Below are positions 1 to 6,858 of a stretch of 11,461 bases of DNA, in pieces. Within the stretch, counting starts at the first letter, position 1. Each line of letters opens with the position of its first letter. The notes below the pieces were generated by a model, which did not search any database, was not told the origin of the DNA, and saw nothing but the letters and a program-made list of their open reading frames with translations. Position numbers and translations under genes: made by a program. This DNA is from Burkholderiales bacterium (GTDB lineage: Bacteria > Pseudomonadota > Gammaproteobacteria > Burkholderiales > Burkholderiaceae), in assembly GCA_947372535.1 (NCBI GenBank), contig CANBUA010000139.1:1-11461 (forward strand). Reading direction: 5' to 3'.

Positions 1-1377
1 ATGGCGGGCGTAATAGCCGCCCATGATGCCTTGCAGCTCTGGGAACTCGCCGACCATGTCGGTCAGCAAATCCGTCTTGGCCAGGCGCGCAGCCTCCTGC
101 GCCTTGCTGTCAAGCACCGTGAAATGGTCCTGGTCGTCCACCGTGAAAGGCAAGGCAGCGGCCAAGCTCAGTTGCTTGACGATCTCGTGCGAGATGGCGC
201 GCACCCGCTCAGCGCGGTCGCCCTGGGTGCCCAACTTGCCGTGGTAAACCACCTTGGCCAGGCCAGCCACGCGAGACTCCAAGGTCTTCTTGCGGTCTTG
301 ATCGAAGAAAAACTTGGCATCGGCCAGGCGCGGGCGCACCACACGTTCATTGCCGCCGATCACGGCACTCGGGTCGGCCGGACTGATGTTGCTGACGATC
401 AGGAACTGGTTGGTCAGCTTGCCGTGGACATCCAGCAGCGGAAAGTACTTCTGGTTGGCCTTCATGGTCAGGATCAGGCATTCCTGAGGCACCTCCAGGA
501 AGGCTTGTTCGAAACGACCAGTGAGCACGTTAGGCCGTTCAACCAGGGCGGTGACCTCGTCCAGCAAGGCCTCATCGTCGATGGGCTTGAGGTTCGGGCC
601 GGCCTGGATGGCAGCGGCTTGCAACTGGCGCACGATCTCGTCGCGACGCTCGGCGAAGCTGGCGATCACCGCGCCCTCCTCACGCAGCTGTGCGGCATAG
701 CTGTCGGCATCGCGCAGCATCACCGGGCTGACCGCCGCTTCGAAGCGATGGCCCTGCGTGCTGTTGCCGGATTGGAGGCCCAACACCGACAAAGGCACCA
801 CCTGGCTACCATGCAATGCCACCAGGCCATGTGCGGGGCGCACGAAGTTCACGCTGGTCCAACCGGGTTGGAAATCGGCGCCCTCGCCCTGCTCCAGCTG
901 ATAAGTCATCACCTTGGGGATGGGCAGCTTGGCCAAGGTCTCGTCGATGGCTTTTTGCAGGCCCTCTGCCAGGGTGGCGCCAGCTTTGATGCTGTCGTAG
1001 AACAGGGCTTCAGCCTTGCCGTCAGGTTGGCGCTTGAGCGAGGACACGGCCTCAGGGCCCGCCCCCAGGGCGGCCAGGCGCTTGAGCAGCGCCGGCGTGG
1101 CGTTGCCCGACGCATCCAGGCCCACCGCCACGGGCATCAGCTTTTGCTGCACGGCCTGGTCCTGAGCCTTGTCAGCCACCGCCGTCACGTGCACCGCCAG
1201 GCGGCGCGGCGAGGCAAACGAGGACACGGCGGATGCCGCGCCCGCCAGGCCTTGCGTCTTCAGGCTGTCGGACAGGGTTTGGGCAAAAGATTCACCCAGC
1301 TTCTTGAGTGCCTTCGGGGGCAGCTCTTCAACAAACAGTTCAACCAGCAGGTTGGCCGTGTGGTTCGAAGACGTCAT
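1..1377 (-). CDS. glyS: Glycyl-tRNA synthetase beta subunit, 3' part missing
   Basis: This is the beta subunit of the bacterial alpha2beta2 glycyl-tRNA synthetase, which helps recognise tRNA-Gly while the alpha subunit carries the catalytic core. The start at 1377 gives MTSSNHTANLLVELFVEELP, which matches the family N-terminus (LLVE...EELPPKAL, residues 10-24). The visible 459 residues end in the conserved stretch ELQGIMGGYYARH at the window edge. The family is usually about 690-720 residues, so roughly the last third lies outside the window. The start is 2 nt after the glyQ stop, so the two genes are almost certainly co-transcribed and translationally coupled. Nothing odd is seen in the visible part. 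Identity is secure from both motif and gene order. Confidence 0.96.
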   Translation of the reverse strand, partial: MTSSNHTANLLVELFVEELPPKALKKLGESFAQTLSDSLKTQGLAGAASAVSSFASPRRLAVHVTAVADKAQDQAVQQKLMPVAVGLDASGNATPALLKRLAALGAGPEAVSSLKRQPDGKAEALFYDSIKAGATLAEGLQKAIDETLAKLPIPKVMTYQLEQGEGADFQPGWTSVNFVRPAHGLVALHGSQVVPLSVLGLQSGNSTQGHRFEAAVSPVMLRDADSYAAQLREEGAVIASFAERRDEIVRQLQAAAIQAGPNLKPIDDEALLDEVTALVERPNVLTGRFEQAFLEVPQECLILTMKANQKYFPLLDVHGKLTNQFLIVSNISPADPSAVIGGNERVVRPRLADAKFFFDQDRKKTLESRVAGLAKVVYHGKLGTQGDRAERVRAISHEIVKQLSLAAALPFTVDDQDHFTVLDSKAQEAARLAKTDLLTDMVGEFPELQGIMGGYYARH

Positions 1378-1379
1378 GC

Positions 1380-2300
1380 TCAGGCAGCTTTCTTGTTGTT
1401 CAGTTGTTCGATGACCTCATCGGCCCAGGCCTTGGGCGCCATCGGGAAGCCCAAACGGGCCCGACTGTCGAGGTAGGCAGCGGCCACGGCACGCGCCAGG
1501 TTGCGGATGCGGCCAATGTAGGCGGCACGCTCGGTCACCGAAATGGCGCCCCGGGCATCTAGCAGGTTGAAGGTGTGGGCCGCCTTGAGCACTTGCTCAT
1601 ACGCCGGCAAAGCCAGCTGATGCGCCATCAGGTGCTTGGCCTGGGTTTCGTAGTTGGTGAAGGCCCCGAGCAGGAATTCAACGTTGCTGTGCTCGAAGTT
1701 GTAGGTCGATTGCTCCACCTCGTTCTGATGGAAGACATCGCCATACTTCACGCCGGGCGAATACACCAAGTCGTACACGCTCTCGACGCCTTGCAGGTAC
1801 ATGGCCAGGCGTTCCAGACCATAGGTAATCTCGCCCGTGATGGGCTTGCAATCGATGCCGCCGACCTGCTGAAAATAGGTGAACTGCGTCACTTCCATGC
1901 CGTTAAGCCAGACTTCCCAGCCCAGCCCCCAGGCGCCGAGCGTCGGATTCTCCCAATCGTCCTCGACGAAGCGGATGTCGTTTTTCTTCAAGTCAAAACC
2001 AAGCGCTTCCAGCGAGCCCAAATAGAGCTCCAGGATGTTGCTGGGCGCAGGCTTGAGCACCACCTGGTATTGGTAATAGTGCTGCAAGCGGTTGGGGTTC
2101 TCGCCATAACGGCCGTCCTTGGGGCGACGGCTAGGTTGCACATAGGCCGCCTTCCAAGGCTCGGGGCCGAGGGCGCGCAGGAAGGTCGCGGTGTGGCTGG
2201 TGCCGGCCCCGACTTCCATGTCATAGGGTTGCAGCAGCGTGCAGCCCTGGGCATCCCAGTAGCTTTGCAGACGCAGGATCAGTTGCTGGAAAGTCAGCAT
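1380..2300 (-). CDS. glyQ: Glycyl-tRNA synthetase alpha subunit
   Basis: This is the class II aminoacyl-tRNA synthetase catalytic subunit, which activates glycine with ATP and charges tRNA-Gly together with GlyS. The 306-residue product is close to full length for the family. It carries the hallmark stretches [56 protein letters not shown] and, as the class II motif 3 region, [15 protein letters not shown]. The frame is open upstream to an in-frame ATG at 2354. The start at 2300 ([15 protein letters not shown]) is preferred because it matches the family N-terminus and has an AAGG Shine-Dalgarno-like sequence 8 nt upstream (2309-2312). A terminator-like hairpin sits just ahead of the gene, so transcription may depend on read-through or on a promoter at the lnt stop. 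glyS follows after 2 nt. Confidence 0.97.
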   Translation of the reverse strand: MLTFQQLILRLQSYWDAQGCTLLQPYDMEVGAGTSHTATFLRALGPEPWKAAYVQPSRRPKDGRYGENPNRLQHYYQYQVVLKPAPSNILELYLGSLEALGFDLKKNDIRFVEDDWENPTLGAWGLGWEVWLNGMEVTQFTYFQQVGGIDCKPITGEITYGLERLAMYLQGVESVYDLVYSPGVKYGDVFHQNEVEQSTYNFEHSNVEFLLGAFTNYETQAKHLMAHQLALPAYEQVLKAAHTFNLLDARGAISVTERAAYIGRIRNLARAVAAAYLDSRARLGFPMAPKAWADEVIEQLNNKKAA

Positions 2301-2318
2301 GTCAATCGCCTTGGATTC

Positions 2319-2352
2319 AAAACAAAACGCCCGCGCGCCGATTGCCGCGGGC
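2319..2352 (-). terminator. Rho-independent terminator or attenuator between lnt and glyQ
   Basis: Read on the minus strand, GCCCGCG (2352-2346) pairs with CGCGGGC (2335-2329) across a 10-nt loop, and the stem is followed by GTTTTGTTTTG (2328-2318). The stem begins 14 nt after the lnt stop codon, the classical place for an intrinsic terminator. The T tract ends only about 18 nt before the glyQ start, so the same element lies in the glyQ leader and could act as an attenuator. The structure is seen directly; its function is inferred. Confidence 0.7.
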
Positions 2353-2365
2353 AAAACAGTTCATT

Positions 2366-3928
2366 TTACGGGCCAGGGCGCCGCGCCCTGAGCAGCCACG
2401 TCATGGCCAAGGCCAACAGGATCAAAGGCCACAGCCCCCAAGCCCCTGCCCAACGCGCAAACGGCGTCAAGCCGGTGGTGCCCTGGACCTGTGTGACCAA
2501 CGCGCCACGTGTGTGCGGCGGCTGGCTGGCCACCACCCTGCCACCTTGATCGATGACCACCGTGGCGCCCGTGTTCGTGGCGCGGATGGTGGGCCGCTGA
2601 AACTCCATGGAGCGCAAGCGCGCGATTTGCAAATGCTGGTAAATCGCGACTTCCTCGCCGAACCAGGCCAGGTTGCTGACATTGGCCAGGATGGTGGGTG
2701 CCGGGGTCCGGCCCGACACGAAGCGGGCCGCCAAGTCCTCGCCGAACAAATCCTCGTAGCAGATGTTCGGCGCGATCCACTGCCCGGCCACTTCGAATGA
2801 AGGCGCATTGACGGGGCCGCGCGTGAAGTCGCCCAAGGGGATGTTCATCATCTGCACGAACCAGTGAAATCCCATGGGGACGAACTCGCCGAAAGGCACC
2901 AGGTGGTACTTGTTGTAGCGGTAGAACCCGCCGGGCTCGCCCAGGGTTGTCTTAGAGATTCCCGCCACGGAATTGGTGTATCCCGCCTTGAAGCTGCCCA
3001 GCGGCACCCCGATCAACGCCGCCGTCGAGCCATGTTGAAAATGCTTCGTGAGCCGCGCCCAATAACCCTCCGGCAAGTCGGCCGGAAGCAAGGGGATCAC
3101 GGTTTCAGGGGCGACCACCAGGTCACCCGTGGCCGCCAACAATTGCTCGGCATGCCAACCCATCATCGCGATCTGGAAGGTGGCCTCGAACTTCTCGTTC
3201 TGCGGCACATTGCCCTGGATCAGGGTCACGCTCAAGGGACGTCCGTGGGGCCTTACAAAGTTCATGCGGCCCGGCAGGACGCTCAAGACCAGCACGGCAC
3301 CGCCCACCACGACCAAAGCCAGCAAACGCCCTTGTCCCAGGCTAAAGGCCAGTACCACCGCGGCCACCCCGCTGGCCATGACCTGCCCCATGCCATACAC
3401 ACCCAACCAGGGTGCCAGCACGGCCAGCGGCGAATCGACCAGGGCATAGCCACTGGCTGCCCAAGGAAAGCCGGTGAAGATCAAAGCGCGCGCCACCTCG
3501 GCCAGGACCCACAAGGCCCCGAATAGAGCGGCATCCGCCACCCAATGACGGCGGCGCCACTGCGCCCAGCACGCACAGGCCAGCGCCAGGTAGAGCGACA
3601 GGGCCGCAGCGAGCAAGACCACGGAGGCCACGGCCAACCAGCTTGGCAAACCGCCAAACTGGTGCAGGCTGACGTAGAGCCACAAGGTCCCGCCCGTGAG
3701 CCAACCCAGACCAAAACCCCAACCGGTCCATGCAGCGATCTTTGGCCGGGGTGTGCGGTGCAACAGCCCCACAAAGGCACCCACCGCCACCGCCTCCACC
3801 ACCGCAGGCGCCCAGTCAGCGTATGCCGCCACCCAGGGCGTAAAGGCCCAGGCCTGCACGGCGCCAAGGACGCAGGCCAGGAGCGCCCAGCGCCAGCCGC
3901 TCGGCTTAACCCTGTTCACCGGATTCAT
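2366..3928 (-). CDS. lnt: Apolipoprotein N-acyltransferase
   Basis: Lnt is an inner-membrane enzyme that adds the third acyl chain to the N-terminal cysteine of lipoproteins, the last maturation step before Lol sorting. The 520-residue product has a hydrophobic N-terminal half with several membrane segments (about residues 13-215), then a periplasmic nitrilase-type domain from about 230, and a closing membrane helix at about 495-513. The catalytic triad is visible: Glu275 in VAPETVIP, Lys340 in YNKYHLVPFGEF and Cys390 in NICYEDLFGED. The start at 3928 (MNPVNRVKPS) lies within the corC 3' end, overlapping it by 23 nt; a GTG three codons later is an alternative. The overlap implies translational coupling with corC, a common gene pair. 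A hairpin terminator follows the stop. Confidence 0.95.
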   Translation of the reverse strand: MNPVNRVKPSGWRWALLACVLGAVQAWAFTPWVAAYADWAPAVVEAVAVGAFVGLLHRTPRPKIAAWTGWGFGLGWLTGGTLWLYVSLHQFGGLPSWLAVASVVLLAAALSLYLALACACWAQWRRRHWVADAALFGALWVLAEVARALIFTGFPWAASGYALVDSPLAVLAPWLGVYGMGQVMASGVAAVVLAFSLGQGRLLALVVVGGAVLVLSVLPGRMNFVRPHGRPLSVTLIQGNVPQNEKFEATFQIAMMGWHAEQLLAATGDLVVAPETVIPLLPADLPEGYWARLTKHFQHGSTAALIGVPLGSFKAGYTNSVAGISKTTLGEPGGFYRYNKYHLVPFGEFVPMGFHWFVQMMNIPLGDFTRGPVNAPSFEVAGQWIAPNICYEDLFGEDLAARFVSGRTPAPTILANVSNLAWFGEEVAIYQHLQIARLRSMEFQRPTIRATNTGATVVIDQGGRVVASQPPHTRGALVTQVQGTTGLTPFARWAGAWGLWPLILLALAMTWLLRARRPGP

Positions 3929-4793
3929 GAGCCGGCAATGCCGTGACCTTGAACCAGCGGACCGAGCCTCCACGCGTGAGCATCACCACCAGGCGCAGCC
4001 CGCCCAGCTCGGTGACTTCGCCCCGCCTGGGCACGCGGCCCAGCTCGTGGGCCACATAGCCGCCGATGGTGTCGAACTCCTCGACCGACAAGCTGACGCC
4101 AAAGGAGGCGTTCACATCCTCTAACAGCGTGTCGCCCGCGACCCGATGGCTGCCATCGGCCAACGTGAAAATGCTGCTGTCGCTGGCCTCGTCATCGAAC
4201 TCGTCTTCGATCTCGCCCACGATTTCTTCGAGCACATCCTCGATGGTGATCAGACCTGCCGTTTTGCCGAACTCGTCGATCACGATGGCCAAGTGGCTGC
4301 GGCTGGAGCGGAAATCGCGCAGCAACTCGTTCAAACCCTTGGACTCGGGCACGAAAATGGGCGTGCGCAGCAAGGTGCGCAAATTCAACTCGGGCGCCCT
4401 CTGCAGCTTGAGCAAATCCTTGGTCATCAGCACGCCGATGATGTTGTCCCTGGAGCCCTCGAACACCGGAAACCGCGAATGCCCAGTGTCGATCACCTCG
4501 TGGAGCAGGGCCTCGTAAGGTTGGTCAATGTCCAAAAAATCAATGCGCGGGGCCGCCACCATGGCGTCACCGGCGGTCAGATCTGCCATCCGCAGGACGC
4601 CTTCAAGCATCACGCGCGATTGCGGGCCGATCACATCGCGGTGCTCGGCATCGGCCAGCGTCTCGATCAGTTCGTGGGTGGAGTCGGGCCCTGGGTGCAG
4701 AAATTCGACCACACGTTCGAAAATGGTGCGGCGATCTTGCAAGGGATCTGGTCTGGCCGCGCGAAGCGGCCTGCTCTGTGAAGGTTCGGACAC
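3906..4793 (-). CDS. corC: HlyC/CorC-family CBS-domain protein (CorC/YbeX type)
   Basis: This 295-residue protein has the CorC layout without an N-terminal membrane domain: a short leader with ERVVEFLHP, two CBS domains (about residues 75-130 and 138-197) and a C-terminal transporter-associated domain (about 205-285). Signature stretches are GHSRFPVFEG (104-113), VIDEFGKTAGLITIEDVLEE (171-190) and VGEIEDEFD (192-200). Family members have been linked to magnesium and cobalt efflux and to ribosome or envelope functions; the exact role here is inferred. The start is taken as GTG at 4793, giving the usual family length, but no Shine-Dalgarno sequence is visible and the frame stays open far upstream, antisense to the next gene. 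lnt starts inside its 3' end. Confidence 0.92.
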   Translation of the reverse strand: MSEPSQSRPLRAARPDPLQDRRTIFERVVEFLHPGPDSTHELIETLADAEHRDVIGPQSRVMLEGVLRMADLTAGDAMVAAPRIDFLDIDQPYEALLHEVIDTGHSRFPVFEGSRDNIIGVLMTKDLLKLQRAPELNLRTLLRTPIFVPESKGLNELLRDFRSSRSHLAIVIDEFGKTAGLITIEDVLEEIVGEIEDEFDDEASDSSIFTLADGSHRVAGDTLLEDVNASFGVSLSVEEFDTIGGYVAHELGRVPRRGEVTELGGLRLVVMLTRGGSVRWFKVTALPAHESGEQG

Positions 4794-4835
4794 GGATTCG
4801 GTGTCGTGGTTGAGACAGCACAAGGATAGCGCAAC

Positions 4836-4851
4836 CCTGTGGCAGCACAGG
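4836..4851. promoter_or_regulatory. Inverted repeat in the corC / GTPase divergent region
   Basis: CCTGTG (4836-4841) and CACAGG (4846-4851) form a perfect 6-bp inverted repeat around a 4-nt centre, in the 84-nt gap between divergent genes. The heptamer CAGCACA also occurs twice on the plus strand, at 4816-4822 and 4843-4849. It may be a binding site for a regulator of one or both genes. It does not resemble the AT-rich Zur box I know from gammaproteobacteria. Function is inferred. Confidence 0.35.
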
Positions 4852-4865
4852 CGCACCAGCGACGT

Positions 4866-4871
4866 TACACT
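4866..4871 (+). promoter_or_regulatory. Possible -10 element for the COG0523 GTPase gene
   Basis: TACACT matches the -10 consensus at four of six bases and ends 6 nt before the ATG at 4878. If used, transcription would start at or next to the start codon, giving a nearly leaderless mRNA. This would agree with the absence of a Shine-Dalgarno sequence. No good -35 hexamer was found at 16-18 nt upstream. Confidence 0.3.
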
Positions 4872-4877
4872 GCTGCC

Positions 4878-5921
4878 ATGAGTTTGATCCCCGTCACCAT
4901 CCTTACCGGTTTCCTGGGCAGTGGCAAGACCACCTTGCTCAAACGCGTCCTGACCGAGACGCACGGCCAGAAAATCGCCGTGATCGAAAACGAATTCGGC
5001 GAAGAGAACATCGACACCGACATCCTCGTTTCCGAGACCAACGAGCAGATCATCCAGATGAGCAACGGCTGCGTCTGCTGCACGATCCGCGAAGACCTGC
5101 GCGCCACACTCACCGATCTGGCCATCAAACGCGCCGAAGGCAAGCTCGATTTCGAGCGCGTGGTCATCGAGACCACTGGCCTCGCCGATCCTGGGCCCGT
5201 CGCGCAGACCTTCTTCATGGACGACGACATCGCCGACCAATATCTGCTCGACGCCGTCATCACCCTGGTCGATGCCAAGCATGGCCAAGGCCAGCTGGAT
5301 ACCCGCCAAGAAGCGCGCCGCCAGATCGGTTTCGCCGACCGCATCTTCATGAGCAAGACAGACCTGGTTTCGGCCGCTGAAGCAGATGCCTTGTCGCACC
5401 GCATCAAGCACATGAACCCGCGCGCCCCCCAGCAGCGCGTGCATTTCGGCGAGGTCGACATCAAGGACGTGCTGAACCTGCACGGATTCAACCTCAACGC
5501 CAAGCTGGACATCGACCCCGAGTTCCTCAACCCGGGTCAAGCCCACGGGCATGCACACGATCACCACCATCACGACCACGAACATGGCGAGCACTGCGAT
5601 CACCCGCACCACCATGTCCATGACGACGATGTGAAATCCTTTGTCTTCAAGTCGACCCGCCCCTTCAACCCCACCAAGCTGGAAGATTTCCTGGGCTCGG
5701 TGGTGCAGATCTACGGGCCGCGCATGCTGCGCTACAAGGGCGTGCTCAACGTCACCGGGATCGACCGCAAGGTGATTTTTCAGGGCGTGCATCAGATGAT
5801 GGGCAGCGATGTGGGCCCCAAGTGGCAGGCCGGAGAAGACAAGACAAGCAAAATGGTGTTCATTGGCATCGATCTGCCGCAGGACCTCCTCAGGGCAGGT
5901 CTGGAGGGCTGCCTCACTTGA
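4878..5921 (+). CDS. COG0523 / CobW-family GTPase with histidine-rich loop (metallochaperone type)
   Basis: This is a G3E-family GTPase of the CobW/YjiA/ZigA group, whose members bind metal (often zinc) and are thought to deliver it to target proteins using GTP. The 347 residues contain the Walker A motif GFLGSGKTT (11-19), the metal-binding motif GCVCC (64-68), ETTGLADP (98-105), a guanine-specificity motif written SKTD (159-162), and a C-terminal CobW_C domain from about 252. Between the two domains is a loop with 15 histidines in residues 222-247, plus one Cys, suited to holding several metal ions. The start at 4878 is chosen because MSLIPVTILTGFLGSGKT fits the family. dksA follows after 125 nt on the same strand. 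The metal and client are not known from sequence. Confidence 0.93.
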   Translation: MSLIPVTILTGFLGSGKTTLLKRVLTETHGQKIAVIENEFGEENIDTDILVSETNEQIIQMSNGCVCCTIREDLRATLTDLAIKRAEGKLDFERVVIETTGLADPGPVAQTFFMDDDIADQYLLDAVITLVDAKHGQGQLDTRQEARRQIGFADRIFMSKTDLVSAAEADALSHRIKHMNPRAPQQRVHFGEVDIKDVLNLHGFNLNAKLDIDPEFLNPGQAHGHAHDHHHHDHEHGEHCDHPHHHVHDDDVKSFVFKSTRPFNPTKLEDFLGSVVQIYGPRMLRYKGVLNVTGIDRKVIFQGVHQMMGSDVGPKWQAGEDKTSKMVFIGIDLPQDLLRAGLEGCLT

Positions 5922-5928
5922 GTGTGGC

Positions 5929-5934
5929 TACAAT
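5929..5934 (+). promoter_or_regulatory. Probable dksA promoter -10 with GC-rich discriminator
   Basis: TACAAT, in the context GGCTACAAT, is a good -10 hexamer and lies 8 nt after the GTPase stop codon. The following bases are GCCGCGCGC, a very GC-rich discriminator of the kind found at promoters inhibited by ppGpp and DksA. No clear -35 element is seen at standard spacing. Transcription from here would give dksA a leader of roughly 105 nt. The hexamer is seen; promoter activity is inferred. Confidence 0.5.
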
Positions 5935-6017
5935 GCCGCGCGCACACTGAAAGTCGTGCCGAGGCTTTTGGAGCAGTACCGGGCCAAGCTTCACTGAGTG
6001 TTCAGCCACCAGAAGGA

Positions 6018-6032
6018 CCGTGTTTTTCACGG
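6018..6032 (+). other. Hairpin in the dksA leader, abutting the ribosome binding site
   Basis: CCGTG (6018-6022) and CACGG (6028-6032) form a perfect 5-bp stem around a TTTTT loop. It ends one base before the GAGGAGGA ribosome binding site of dksA. It could set ribosome access or protect the mRNA. A 5-bp stem can also arise by chance. Confidence 0.4.
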
Positions 6033-6033
6033 C

Positions 6034-6041
6034 GAGGAGGA
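6034..6041 (+). promoter_or_regulatory. Strong ribosome binding site fixing the dksA GTG start
   Basis: GAGGAGGA is a near-perfect Shine-Dalgarno sequence with 5 nt between its last base and the GTG at 6047. It decides in favour of that start over the in-frame GTG at 6020, whose upstream AGAAGGA lies only 2 nt away. Confidence 0.8.
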
Positions 6042-6046
6042 TCTCT

Positions 6047-6805
6047 GTGACCAAGACGACCGTCAAGTCGAGCGACAAGACGCCGGCCAAAGTACCTGCC
6101 AAAGCGGCCAAAACCGCCAAGGCGCCCGCGGTTGCGCCTGTCAAGGCTGAGGCCAAGGCACCAGCCTCCGCCAAGCCCGCCATCGCTGCTTCCAACAAGC
6201 CTGCTCCACCACCCCCTGCCGCCAAAAAGGCCGCGACGCCCCCAGTTCAGAGCGTCGAACCCCTCAAGGCGGCTCAAGCTTCGGTCAAAAAGGCCGATTC
6301 CGCAGTACCAGCTCCCAAGGTTTCCAACAACATGTCCATCACCGCGACCAAGGTCGACACCAAACTCGCCAATGCCTGGAAGTCCAAGGCCGGCCGTGAA
6401 TTGACCGAAGCCGAGCTTCACGCCATGCCCGATGGCGAGTACATGAACGAGAAGCAGCAGGATTTCTTCCGGGCCCGCCTGGAAGTTCTCAAGGAAGACC
6501 TGCTCTCCAATGCCGGCGAGACCACCGAACACCTGCGCGAAGACACCTCCATCGTCCCCGACCCGGCCGACCGTGCCACCATCGAGGAAGAGCACGCCCT
6601 GGAGTTGCGCACCCGCGACCGCGAGCGCAAACTGCTCAAGAAGATTTCGCAAGCGCTGGCCCGCCTCGAATCGGGCGACTATGGTTTCTGCGACGAGACC
6701 GGCGAGCCCATCGGTCTGGGTCGTTTGATCGCCCGCCCCACCGCCACCTTGTCCCTCGAAGCGCAACAGCGCCGCGAACTCAAGCAAAAAATGTTCGGCG
6801 ACTGA
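6047..6805 (+). CDS. dksA: RNA polymerase-binding transcription factor DksA with Ala/Lys/Pro-rich N-terminal extension
   Basis: DksA enters the RNA polymerase secondary channel and, with ppGpp, reshapes transcription during starvation. The 252-residue product has two parts. Residues 1-95 are a low-complexity tail rich in Ala, Lys and Pro, like histone H1 tails. Residues 96-252 are a complete DksA: YMNEKQQDFFRARLEVLKEDL, the coiled-coil tip DPADRA and the EEEHALELRTRDRERKLLKKI helix. In the zinc-finger region only Cys215 is kept (GFCDETGEP); the other three positions are Thr218, Ser236 and Ala239, so the four-Cys zinc site is absent. Such reduced-Cys forms are known in alphaproteobacterial DksA and in DksA2. 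GTG at 6047 is supported by a strong ribosome binding site. An internal ATG at 6332 would give the core alone. The GTPase gene lies upstream and the STAS-repeat gene 53 nt downstream. Confidence 0.95.
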   Translation: MTKTTVKSSDKTPAKVPAKAAKTAKAPAVAPVKAEAKAPASAKPAIAASNKPAPPPPAAKKAATPPVQSVEPLKAAQASVKKADSAVPAPKVSNNMSITATKVDTKLANAWKSKAGRELTEAELHAMPDGEYMNEKQQDFFRARLEVLKEDLLSNAGETTEHLREDTSIVPDPADRATIEEEHALELRTRDRERKLLKKISQALARLESGDYGFCDETGEPIGLGRLIARPTATLSLEAQQRRELKQKMFGD

Positions 6806-6858
6806 GCCCGCCGCCAATCACAGACACCGCGATTCATTGATCGGCCAGGCAGCACCCC

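Noticed and set aside
1..1476. Long open frame on the plus strand, 491 codons, antisense to glyS
   Set aside because: It mirrors a strongly conserved minus-strand gene. High GC content suppresses stop codons in the opposite frame, and the translation is Gln/His/Leu-rich with no recognisable motif.
1575..2549. 324-codon plus-strand frame opposite glyQ
   Set aside because: glyQ is certain from its class II synthetase motifs. The opposite frame has no family resemblance and runs across the terminator hairpin.
4794..4877. Zur box upstream of the GTPase gene
   Set aside because: I looked for an AT-rich palindrome of the Zur type because of the COG0523/DksA pairing; only the GC-rich CCTGTG-N4-CACAGG repeat is present, which does not match.
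4794..5792. Extension of the corC frame upstream to give a 628-residue protein
   Set aside because: The added part is exactly antisense to the GTPase gene and reads as its mirror, while the CorC family length is reached from the GTG at 4793.
5915..6000. Near-repeat TCACTTGAGTGT (5915-5926) and TCACTGAGTGT (5991-6001) flanking the dksA promoter
   Set aside because: One copy includes the GTPase stop codon, the match needs a gap, and 11-12 bp similarity over this distance is weak evidence for a site.
6002..6817. 271-codon minus-strand frame opposite dksA, Gly/Arg/Leu-rich
   Set aside because: The Gly-rich composition is the mirror image of the Ala/Lys/Pro codons in the DksA tail, and dksA itself is beyond doubt.
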